Below, piece by piece: positions 1-6,207 of a stretch of 8,067 nt of DNA. The notes beneath the pieces are model-generated. The model worked only from the letters and a program-made list of their open reading frames with translations. It did no database searches and was not told the origin of the DNA. Within the stretch, counting starts at the first letter, position 1, and each line of letters starts with the position of its first letter. The stretch comes from Bacteroidales bacterium. GTDB lineage: Bacteria > Bacteroidota > Bacteroidia > Bacteroidales > UBA932. Position numbers and translations under genes: made by a program. Location: positions 1 to 8,067 of the forward strand of contig JAFYZE010000226.1 in the NCBI GenBank assembly GCA_017548805.1, read 5' to 3'.

Positions 1-640
1 CGAGGATGTTCGCTGACGATGTGCCGGCTATCAGGTTGATTCCGTCCTGCTCCTGGAGATCGAACCGGTCCGTCCTGTTGTCATAACGGTAAAGCCCTCC
101 TTCGGATGAGGATACCCAGATGGTACCGAAACTGTCCGTCGTCATCGAAACTGGTACGAAATAGTCGGCGGCCATGTATTTTGATACGACTCCCGAAGAT
201 TTGTTGTACCGGTACATGTTTGAGGACAGGAACCAGATATTACCGGAGGCGTCCTGGCAGATGTACCTGATGTCATTTTCCTCCAAGCGTCCGAGAGAGA
301 GTATGCTGCCAGTGTCGATGTTGTAGCATCCCACGCCGTTTCCGTTGGCGAACCAAAGCCCACCCTCATCGTCCATGCATAGAGCCGGAGTCATCCCGGA
401 GGTCAAGCTGTTGGGACTGTCGTCCCCGAGCTTGACGAAACCGCGGCCGTCGAAACGGCAGATGCCGTCACGCGTTGCAACCCATATGAAATTGTATTTG
501 TCCTGCACTACAGCATAGATGGTATTGCTCGGCAGGCCGTCCTTGGTCTGATAATGGTTGAACCAGTATTGTTCGTTAGCTGCCAGGCAGGTGCCAGACA
601 GCAGAAAAAGCATGGATACGAGTGCGGTAATGCGTCTCAT
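1..640 (-). CDS. HTCS-like sensor/regulator, N-terminal part (partial, runs off left edge)
   Basis: The minus-strand frame opens with ATG at 640-638 and stays open for 213 codons to the window edge, so only the N-terminus is visible. Residues 1-21 look like a signal peptide (MRRITALVSMLFLLSGTCLA). Residues 30-64 carry the opening typical of Bacteroidota HTCS sensors: 'TKDGLPSN' followed by 'QDKYNFIWVATRDGICRFDG'. The same propeller-blade pattern (D-x-x-G-x-[IL]-W) returns near residues 90-106, 130-146 and 169-187, giving four Reg_prop-type repeats. Known HTCS proteins continue with further blades, a Y_Y_Y domain, a transmembrane helix, histidine kinase, receiver and AraC-type DNA-binding domain. 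None of these is in the window, so a plain sensor kinase or another propeller regulator remains possible. The gene diverges from the susC/susD pair, a common position for the PUL regulator, and its likely ligand is an oligosaccharide of the imported glycan. No Shine-Dalgarno is visible; the sequence before the start is AT-rich. Confidence 0.88.
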   Translation of the reverse strand, partial: MRRITALVSMLFLLSGTCLAANEQYWFNHYQTKDGLPSNTIYAVVQDKYNFIWVATRDGICRFDGRGFVKLGDDSPNSLTSGMTPALCMDDEGGLWFANGNGVGCYNIDTGSILSLGRLEENDIRYICQDASGNIWFLSSNMYRYNKSSGVVSKYMAADYFVPVSMTTDSFGTIWVSSSEGGLYRYDNRTDRFDLQEQDGINLIAGTSSANIL

Positions 641-712
641 GAATCAATTTTTTAAATCCCGGACTTTTAATTCCGTCGCAAGATAGAAATAATAATATTA
701 AAATTGATTCAT
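639..712. repeat. 13-bp perfect inverted repeat overlapping the sensor start codon
   Basis: ATGAATCAATTTT at 639-651 is the exact reverse complement of AAAATTGATTCAT at 700-712, with a 48-bp spacer. The left arm includes two bases of the sensor gene's start codon (640-638 on the minus strand). It could be a paired operator for a regulator. If transcription starts far enough upstream, it could instead be an RNA stem over the translation start. The function is inferred; the repeat itself is read directly. Confidence 0.6.
679..685 (-). promoter_or_regulatory. Weak candidate -7 box for the sensor gene
   Basis: Read on the minus strand, 685-679 is TATCTTG, one T short of the Bacteroidota -7 consensus TAnnTTTG. 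It lies about 40 bp before the sensor ATG, a reasonable leader length. No convincing TTTG -33 element is seen at the expected distance; only a T-rich stretch lies upstream. This is a weak call. Confidence 0.25.
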
Positions 713-780
713 CGTATCGTTTTTTTGACCGTAGTATCAGATTCGTCACATCCGTCAGACCTCCTCCTTAATATTATTAT
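689..780. repeat. 13-bp perfect AT-only inverted repeat in the divergent region
   Basis: ATAATAATATTAA at 689-701 is the exact reverse complement of TTAATATTATTAT at 768-780, with a 66-bp spacer. It overlaps the inner arm of the other inverted repeat by two bases, so the two foldings exclude each other in a DNA cruciform. Because it is made only of A and T, chance is a more serious explanation here than for the first repeat. Confidence 0.45.
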
Positions 781-797
781 GTGCGTATCCTCATTGC

Positions 798-809
798 TTT
801 TCATGAAAA
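798..809. promoter_or_regulatory. 12-bp palindrome upstream of the susC promoter
   Basis: TTTTCATGAAAA is a perfect palindrome, placed roughly 75-85 bp before the predicted susC transcription start, where an activator could bind. AraC-type domains of HTCS regulators more often bind direct-repeat half-sites, so this could belong to another factor or be chance. Confidence 0.3.
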
Positions 810-841
810 TGAACCATTATCAAAAGAAAAAAGAGGATTCA

Positions 842-875
842 TTTAAACATTTTAGAATGGTTTTCTCTAATTTTG
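842..875 (+). promoter_or_regulatory. Candidate promoter of the susC/susD unit
   Basis: TAATTTTG at 868-875 fits the Bacteroidota -7 consensus TAnnTTTG exactly. TTTA at 842-845, 22 bp further upstream, is a one-mismatch candidate for the TTTG -33 element. A weak -33 is expected for a promoter that needs an activator, as PUL promoters do. The predicted start near 881-883 would give a 5' leader of about 86 nt that contains the hairpin at 903-924. Confidence 0.6.
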
Positions 876-902
876 CACAACTTCAAGTCTTAAATCAGTG
901 TT

Positions 903-924
903 CGCGGAGCCGCCAGGCTCCGTG
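903..924 (+). promoter_or_regulatory. Stable hairpin in the susC 5' leader
   Basis: CGCGGAGCC (903-911) pairs with GGCTCCGTG (916-924) around a GCCA loop, giving nine pairs of which one is a G-U wobble in RNA. It is a GC-rich island in otherwise AT-rich leader DNA. It lies inside the predicted transcript, about 43 nt before the susC ATG. No U-run follows, so it is not a classical terminator. It might stabilise the mRNA, control initiation, or be the target of a small RNA or protein. Confidence 0.5.
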
Positions 925-940
925 AGGTTTGTCATTTACC

Positions 941-956
941 CTAACCAATATTATTA
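941..956 (+). repeat. AT-rich leader block before susC, shared with the GH43 gene
   Basis: CTAACCAATATTATTA before susC closely matches CTAACATCCAATATTAT (6191-6207) before the GH43 gene, differing by a three-base indel. Neither start has a Shine-Dalgarno site, as is usual in Bacteroidota, where AT-rich leaders assist initiation. The block ends about 11 nt before the susC ATG but overlaps the ATG of the GH43 gene. Confidence 0.35.
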
Positions 957-967
957 ACTACTGATTT

Positions 968-3900
968 ATGACAAGTAAAGTTTTCAAGAAAGTGACGGCT
1001 GTCGTCCTGATGTCCGTCATGTGCCTGATGGGAACGCTGGCCTATGGTCAGAACCGTGCCATCAGCGGAACGGTTGTCGACGGCAGCGGACTCCCTGTCA
1101 TCGGCGCCACAGTCATGGTCGTGGGCAACAGCTCGATCGGAACCGTCACGAATGCCAGCGGTGCTTATACCTTAAGCGTTCCTGCCGGATCCACCATCTC
1201 TGTTTCCTGCATCGGTTACGCTACCCAGACCGCCCAGGTCGGCCAGCAGTCCGTTTACAACTTCATCCTTCAGGAGGATACCGAGTTCCTCGAGGAGACG
1301 GTCGTCATCGGATACGGCGTTCAGAGGAAGAGTGACCTCACCGGCGCCGTCGGATCCGTGCGCGAAGAGTCCCTCAAGAACCTGTCCACCACCGATGGTG
1401 CCGCCGCCCTTCAGGGCAAGGTTTCCGGTGTTCACATCATCAACTCCGGTGCTCCTGGTGACGGTGCTTCCATCCGCGTGCGCGGTTATTCCTCCAACGG
1501 TGGAAGTATCGGACCTCTCCTCATCGTCGACGGTCTCCAGGTCAGCAGCATCCAGTACCTCGACCCGACCATGATCGAGTCCATCGAGGTCCTCAAGGAT
1601 GCCGCTTCAGCTGCCATCTACGGTGCTCAGGCTGGTAACGGTGTCATCCTCGTGACCACCAAGAGCGGACAGGACGGCAACGCTTCTGTCACTTATACTG
1701 CCAGGGCTACCCTGCAGGATTTCCACAAGCGTCCCATGATGCGTCGTGACGATATGCTCAAATACATTTCACTTGAGTATCCGGATGCCGATGGCTCCTC
1801 GTCTTCAAACGGCCTGTCTTCGTATGTCAACAATATGCTTTCGGATTTCGATTACAAGCATCCTTATTATGAAAATGGCGTAATCGACCAGGACTGGATC
1901 GATGCTTATATCGAACCTACCTGGAGCCAGCAGCACTCCTTGAGCTTCTCCGGCGGTAACAGGAACGGACATTACTTTACTTCCGTGAACTATGTGCATC
2001 AGGACGGTGTCGTTCGTGGTGAAAAAGATGTTTATAAGCGTCTCACCGCCCAGCTCAATGCCGATTATCAGTTCTTCAAGTGGTTGCAGGTTGGAAACAA
2101 CCTTTCTTTCGAGAAGTGGTCAACCCAGAGCGTTTCCCAGCGCGGTTATTCCACCTCTTTCGAGTCGATGATGCTTATGGACGCCACTACTCCGGTTTAC
2201 TGGACCACTATCGACGAGATGTCCTCCGATGTCCGCAATGCATACAACAATGTCCAGGCCGGTATTGGCCGTCCTTACCGTTTCTTCCGCGACGAGAACG
2301 GCTGGTTCGCCAATACCAAGTATTCCGATACCGAGGGTAGCCCTTTTGCAAAGCGTGATGCTACAGATTCCTCCAACGGCGGTTTCAACATAAACGGCAC
2401 CTTCTTCGCCAACTTCACTCCTTTCAAAGGTTTCACCTTTACTTCCCGCCTTGGTTTCCGTCTCTCCCAGAGCAGCAGCCACAGCTATACCGCCCCTTAC
2501 TATATCGGTCCCCGCGGATCACAGGACAATTATTCCATCTCCGCAGGCAACAACTTCAGCTGGTACTACCAGTGGGAGAACTTTGCCAACTATCTCTTCA
2601 ACATCGGCAAGAACAACTTCACAGTCATGGCCGGTATGTCCTACCGTGAGAACAACAGTGACAACGTCAGTGGCAGCGCTTCCGGCGCAGACATCCTCTC
2701 GGCATACGAGCCACAGTTCCAGTATCTGAACTATGTGAAGGGCGATGCCTCCAAGAGTATCAGCAACCTCCCTGGCAAGAGCGCTTCGCTCGCATACTTC
2801 GGCCGTATCATCTGGAGCTATGACAACCGTTATCAGCTCCAGGCCAACTTCCGCGCCGACGCTTTCGACTCGTCCAAGCTCCCCGCCAGCAACCGCTGGG
2901 GATACTTCCCGTCATTCTCCGCCGGCTGGACCATCAGCAACGAGCCTTTCTTCAAGGACAACATCAATACCAGCGTGTTCAACTTCCTGAAGCTCCGCGC
3001 TTCGTGGGGCCGCAACGGTAACATAAACGTATTGAGCGGCTATCCTTACGCCACTACCATCTCCCTCGGAAACAACTGGTACCAGTATTCCGTCGACCAG
3101 AGAGGTTCCACCTTTGCTTCTTCGCCTAATGGCCTGCCTAACCCGAACCTCCGCTGGGAGACCTCCGAGCAGATCGACCTCGGTCTCGATGCCCGTTTCC
3201 TTAACAACAGGCTGACCCTCGGCGTCGACTGGTTCAACAAGCAGACCAAGGATCTCCTATTCAGCGTGACCGTTCCTCCCGAGCTTGGTGTCGGTTCCGT
3301 TACCATCAACGGCGGTAACGTTCTCAACACCGGTCTCGAGTTCGAACTTGGCTGGAGAGACCGTATCGGTGAGTTGAACTACTCCATCAATACCAACTTC
3401 TCGACCCTCCACAACGAGGTCCTCGAGCTTGCGGAAGGCGCAGGCCGCCAGACCCGCTCAGATGCCAGTTCTACCAACTATCAGATCCAGACCGCATTCG
3501 AGAAGGGATATCCCGTATGGTATCTCCGTGGCTATGAGTACACTGGAATAGCCAAGGACGATGTGATGTACACCGATGCAGATGGCAATACCAAGGTTAT
3601 GTTCGCCAAGGGCGCACCTATGTTCACCGATGTGGACGGCGATGGCAACATCAGCTCCGCCGATATGATGTACATCGGTCAGGGTACCCCGACCTTCACG
3701 TACGGTCTTACCATCAACCTCGACTGGAAGGGCTTCGACTTCACTCTCTATGGATCCGGTGTCGGTGGAAACTCCATCCTTCCGGTCCTTCATCGTCCCG
3801 GCTTCAAGAACTCCATGAAGATGTATCTCGATCTCTATGAGGACGGTACTTTCCCGCATCCTTCCAAGACTCTTGGTAACTATGTGTTCTGGTCCTCAAC

Positions 3901-4159
3901 CGCGAACCTTTTCAAGGGAGACTATTTCAGGATTAAGCAGCTTCAGCTTGGTTATACCCTCCCTTCCACTCTTACGAAGAAGGCCGCCATCAGCAACCTG
4001 CGCTTCTATGTGTCGCTTGACGACTACTTCACCTTCACCAGCTATCGTGGCCTTGATCCGGAGACTGCTTCTACCAACAGCACCACTGGTACCGGCCTCG
4101 ACTGGGGTTCCTATCCTACGATGCAGAAGATCATCCTTGGTGTTAACCTGACATTCTAA
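968..4159 (+). CDS. SusC/RagA-family TonB-linked outer-membrane glycan transporter
   Basis: A complete 1063-residue protein, within the usual 1000-1100 range for SusC-like transporters. These form a 22-stranded outer-membrane barrel that imports SusD-captured oligosaccharides using TonB energy. Residues 1-27 are a signal peptide with likely cleavage at AYG|Q. Residues 29-105 form a carboxypeptidase-regulatory-like domain (AISGTVVDGSGLPVIGATV). The family's TonB-box region is at about 110-127 (ETVVIGYGVQRKSDLTGAV). The plug follows, with VRG at 171-173 and the SusC signature IEVLKDAASAAIYGAQ from about 206, ending VILVTTKSG near 234. A DVDGDGNISSADMMYIG stretch in the C-terminal third matches the Asp-rich, probably metal-binding loop common in SusC proteins. 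The chain ends in MQKIILGVNLTF, a typical terminal barrel strand with a final Phe. The start is well fixed: an in-frame TGA lies at 962-964, directly before ATG 968. It forms an operon with the susD-like gene 3 bp downstream. The exact substrate cannot be read from the sequence. Confidence 0.97.
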   Translation: MTSKVFKKVTAVVLMSVMCLMGTLAYGQNRAISGTVVDGSGLPVIGATVMVVGNSSIGTVTNASGAYTLSVPAGSTISVSCIGYATQTAQVGQQSVYNFILQEDTEFLEETVVIGYGVQRKSDLTGAVGSVREESLKNLSTTDGAAALQGKVSGVHIINSGAPGDGASIRVRGYSSNGGSIGPLLIVDGLQVSSIQYLDPTMIESIEVLKDAASAAIYGAQAGNGVILVTTKSGQDGNASVTYTARATLQDFHKRPMMRRDDMLKYISLEYPDADGSSSSNGLSSYVNNMLSDFDYKHPYYENGVIDQDWIDAYIEPTWSQQHSLSFSGGNRNGHYFTSVNYVHQDGVVRGEKDVYKRLTAQLNADYQFFKWLQVGNNLSFEKWSTQSVSQRGYSTSFESMMLMDATTPVYWTTIDEMSSDVRNAYNNVQAGIGRPYRFFRDENGWFANTKYSDTEGSPFAKRDATDSSNGGFNINGTFFANFTPFKGFTFTSRLGFRLSQSSSHSYTAPYYIGPRGSQDNYSISAGNNFSWYYQWENFANYLFNIGKNNFTVMAGMSYRENNSDNVSGSASGADILSAYEPQFQYLNYVKGDASKSISNLPGKSASLAYFGRIIWSYDNRYQLQANFRADAFDSSKLPASNRWGYFPSFSAGWTISNEPFFKDNINTSVFNFLKLRASWGRNGNINVLSGYPYATTISLGNNWYQYSVDQRGSTFASSPNGLPNPNLRWETSEQIDLGLDARFLNNRLTLGVDWFNKQTKDLLFSVTVPPELGVGSVTINGGNVLNTGLEFELGWRDRIGELNYSINTNFSTLHNEVLELAEGAGRQTRSDASSTNYQIQTAFEKGYPVWYLRGYEYTGIAKDDVMYTDADGNTKVMFAKGAPMFTDVDGDGNISSADMMYIGQGTPTFTYGLTINLDWKGFDFTLYGSGVGGNSILPVLHRPGFKNSMKMYLDLYEDGTFPHPSKTLGNYVFWSSTANLFKGDYFRIKQLQLGYTLPSTLTKKAAISNLRFYVSLDDYFTFTSYRGLDPETASTNSTTGTGLDWGSYPTMQKIILGVNLTF

Positions 4160-4162
4160 TCT

Positions 4163-5989
4163 ATGCTTTACAAGATGAAAAAGATTATTCTCCCCATACT
4201 TTTAGGATTTGCTTTCCTTGCAGTCTCCTGCGAGTCGAAGCTTGAAATCCCCCAGAAGGGTGTCGTCAGCTATGATTCTTTCTACGCCTCCGACGATGAT
4301 GCCCAGGCTGCACTCGCGGATATGTATGCCAATTATATCCAGAATGTAGCCGGTACCGAGGGTATTGACAATCCCGAGCAGGTATTGCTCAACTACTCTT
4401 CTGACGATATCCTTGCCGCAGGTGGCCACGTCGACGATCACGAGCCTTTCCGTCTGTTCTGCGAGTTCAGGTATGACGATTCAAACGGAACGATGAAGTC
4501 CGCCTACCAGCGCTACTACTATGCTATTTATCACGCCAACCTAGTCATCTCCAACTTCACCGATGAGAACAGGAACGGTGACGCCCCCAAGTGGGAGAGC
4601 ACCTTCACCAAGCAGGCTGTGGCTGAGGCACGCGTAATGCGCGCATACATCCATATGATGCTTGCCCTTATCTGGAACTGCCCTCCTATCATGGACCGCG
4701 TATATGATGCAGACGAGCTCCCTGTCAATGCCGAGAGCCAGTCCCAGGTGCTCGAGTGGGTCATCTCCGAGTGTGAGAAGGCTATCTCTTCAGGCTCGTT
4801 GCCCAAGCGCAACGGTACCGGAGACAAGGACAATACTGCCCGCATGAATGTTGGTTTTGCTCAATTCATCGCCGGCAAGGCAGCTATGTTCAACAACGAT
4901 CCTGCTACCGCACGCAAGTACCTCGGCGCCCTCATCGATTCCGGCAATTATGCCCTTATCCCTACTGAGGAGTATTGGACTCTCTTCCATGTGTCAGGAG
5001 ACGGCTCCCCCGAGAAAATTTTCGAGCCTAACTTCCTCGAGGATCCCGCATTCACCAATAACGCCTGGGGCTCCGGCGCTCCTATCCAGCGCGGTCGTTG
5101 GATGGTCGCCAACGTGTTCTGCTGGCGTACCGACGTCCTTGGCGGCCAGCCTCGCCCGCACGATGGTTTCCAGGGATGGAATGGTGGTGCCATCACAATT
5201 CCTTTTGCTGAGAAGTTCCTCGCTCATGACGGTGATTCTCCCCGACGCAAGGCTTGCTTCCTGACTGGAGATGAATGGCTCTATGAGATGGAGTGGGCTT
5301 CCGATTACGACGCAGGTAAGCCTGTCAATATGTCTCTCGATGAGAAGAAGAAAGACCGCGGTCGCGGAATCTCTGCCGCCAGCGGCGTGTTCAGCCACGG
5401 ACCTTATTTCGAGTGGAAGCATATGGTGTTCGTCAATCCTCCGTCATTCCTTACTGGAGGCAAGTCCTATCCTGCCGACAATGTTTCCGGCCTTGGTCCT
5501 GCGTCGAACCAGAAGAATTTCAACGTCGCACGTTACGCTGAGGCTCTCCTTCTCTATGCAGAGGCCTGCATCGGCTCCGGTGACGAGGCTAAGGGCCTCA
5601 AGGCTCTCCAGGATGTACAGAGGCGTTCCGGTTCCGGCAAGATCAGTGACAAGCTCACCTTCGAGAACGTGATGGAGGAGAAGCAGTACGAGATGTGGTT
5701 CGAGAGCTGCCGCTTCCTCGACCTCGTCCGTTGGAGCAAGCAAGGCAAGGTTAACCTTGACCAGATCTTCAACAAGTCCGGTCTCCATCAAAATGCTACG
5801 ACCGTCTATGATGCAATGTTCACAAAGGGTGAGCCTGAGCATAGGCTCTATACTGAGCACTGCTCGCTTAAGTTCAATGATTTCGAGGTAGGCAAGCACG
5901 AGTACTTCCCGTTCCCTCGTGATTTCAAGAACGCCAACCCGAACCTCCACGATGTTCTCGGCTGGGCTTATTTGAACGATGCGGAGTAG
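4163..5989 (+). CDS. SusD/RagB-family surface glycan-binding lipoprotein
   Basis: A complete 608-residue outer-membrane lipoprotein that would cap the neighbouring SusC barrel and bind glycan at the surface. The reported ATG opens the longest frame. A second ATG at 4175 (residue 5) gives MKKIILPILLGFAFLAVSC, a cleaner lipoprotein signal, and may be the real start. The lipid-modified Cys would be residue 23 (19 with the later start). Family landmarks run in order: YDSFYASDDDAQAALADMYA (37-56), the TPR-like helix AEARVMRAYIHMMLALIW (154-171), RYAEALLLYAEACIGSGDEA (457-476), EEKQYEMWFESCRFLDLVRW (505-524) and the C-terminal YFPFPRDFKNANPNL (581-595). It is somewhat longer than many SusD proteins (about 500-600 residues). 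It is probably translationally linked to susC, and a terminator follows about 40 bp after the stop. No SusE/F-type accessory surface protein follows directly. Confidence 0.96.
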   Translation: MLYKMKKIILPILLGFAFLAVSCESKLEIPQKGVVSYDSFYASDDDAQAALADMYANYIQNVAGTEGIDNPEQVLLNYSSDDILAAGGHVDDHEPFRLFCEFRYDDSNGTMKSAYQRYYYAIYHANLVISNFTDENRNGDAPKWESTFTKQAVAEARVMRAYIHMMLALIWNCPPIMDRVYDADELPVNAESQSQVLEWVISECEKAISSGSLPKRNGTGDKDNTARMNVGFAQFIAGKAAMFNNDPATARKYLGALIDSGNYALIPTEEYWTLFHVSGDGSPEKIFEPNFLEDPAFTNNAWGSGAPIQRGRWMVANVFCWRTDVLGGQPRPHDGFQGWNGGAITIPFAEKFLAHDGDSPRRKACFLTGDEWLYEMEWASDYDAGKPVNMSLDEKKKDRGRGISAASGVFSHGPYFEWKHMVFVNPPSFLTGGKSYPADNVSGLGPASNQKNFNVARYAEALLLYAEACIGSGDEAKGLKALQDVQRRSGSGKISDKLTFENVMEEKQYEMWFESCRFLDLVRWSKQGKVNLDQIFNKSGLHQNATTVYDAMFTKGEPEHRLYTEHCSLKFNDFEVGKHEYFPFPRDFKNANPNLHDVLGWAYLNDAE

Positions 5990-6030
5990 TAAGTTTTAAG
6001 TTAGTTTTTTAACTATATCAATCCGATTTC

Positions 6031-6064
6031 AGGCGGCACCGTTTCGGCGGTGCCGCCTTTTTCT
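6031..6064 (+). terminator. Intrinsic terminator after susD
   Basis: AGGCGGCACCG (6031-6041) pairs perfectly with CGGTGCCGCCT (6048-6058) around a six-base loop, and the run TTTTTCT follows (6058-6064). The 11-bp GC-rich stem plus U-run is a textbook Rho-independent terminator. No A-run precedes the stem, so it should act only on the plus strand, ending or reducing transcription from the susC/susD unit before the glycosidase genes. Confidence 0.88.
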
Positions 6065-6097
6065 ATCCGGACGGATTAGGGAAGATAGTCTCGCGCG

Positions 6098-6113
6098 TGA
6101 ATCATTTTTAAAG
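6098..6113 (+). promoter_or_regulatory. Candidate regulator site upstream of the GH43 promoter
   Basis: TGAATCATTTTTAAAG here resembles TGAATCAATTTTTTAAAT at 640-657 in the divergent region. The core TGAATCA is a TGA-N-TCA palindrome, also present as TGATTCA at 705-711 and, with one mismatch, as GGATTCA at 835-841. It lies about 50 bp before the -7 box of the GH43 gene, a plausible activator position. The similarity is seen directly; binding by the sensor/regulator is inference. Confidence 0.3.
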
Positions 6114-6133
6114 CAAATGGTCTATTATTACAA

Positions 6134-6162
6134 TTCGATGTTCGCCGAAAATCGTATTTTTG
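6134..6162 (+). promoter_or_regulatory. Candidate promoter of the GH43-GH31 unit
   Basis: TATTTTTG at 6155-6162 fits the Bacteroidota -7 consensus TAnnTTTG exactly. TTCG at 6134-6137, 17 bp upstream, is a one-mismatch -33 candidate. The predicted start near 6169 leaves a leader of roughly 36 nt before ATG 6206. Its place after a strong terminator supports independent initiation for the two glycosidase genes. Confidence 0.55.
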
Positions 6163-6190
6163 TGAAAGCATAGAATAGAGCATTCATAAA

Positions 6191-6207
6191 CTAACATCCA
6201 ATATTAT
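6191..6207 (+). repeat. AT-rich leader block at the GH43 start, shared with susC
   Basis: CTAACATCCAATATTAT runs directly into the GH43 start codon and is the counterpart of the block at 941-956 before susC. It may be a common ribosome-recruitment leader or a trace of shared ancestry of the two leaders. Confidence 0.35.

Larger units (their letters stand above)
641..967. other. Divergent intergenic control region between sensor gene and susC
   Basis: This 327-bp AT-rich stretch separates two divergent genes and must hold both promoters. I see two 13-bp inverted repeats, a 12-bp palindrome, a TAnnTTTG promoter box for susC, a leader hairpin and an AT-rich translation leader, each listed separately. 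A 73-codon TTG-started frame crosses the region (704-925), but it runs through the promoter and hairpin and its product resembles nothing I know, so I do not call it a gene. Confidence 0.85.

Noticed and set aside
142..369. 75-codon minus-strand frame inside the sensor gene
   Set aside because: It is out of frame with the sensor reading frame that starts at 640, which carries four propeller repeats over the same bases.
903..924. Leader hairpin as a terminator or attenuator
   Set aside because: The stem is followed by AGGTTTGTCATTTACC with no continuous U-run, so the intrinsic terminator pattern is not met.
704..925. 73-codon plus-strand frame with a TTG start in the divergent region
   Set aside because: It overlaps the inverted repeats, the susC promoter box and the leader hairpin, has a rare start, no signal or family resemblance, and ends inside the susC leader.
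641..967. Inverted repeats as ends of an insertion sequence or an invertible promoter
   Set aside because: The space between arms is only 48 or 66 bp with no transposase or recombinase nearby and no target duplication. Invertible promoters usually have longer spacers and a linked recombinase, although long-read data could still reveal inversion.
5444..5950. 168-codon open frame antisense to susD
   Set aside because: The susD frame carries the family's C-terminal landmarks exactly here; the antisense frame has no recognisable domain and is a codon-bias shadow.
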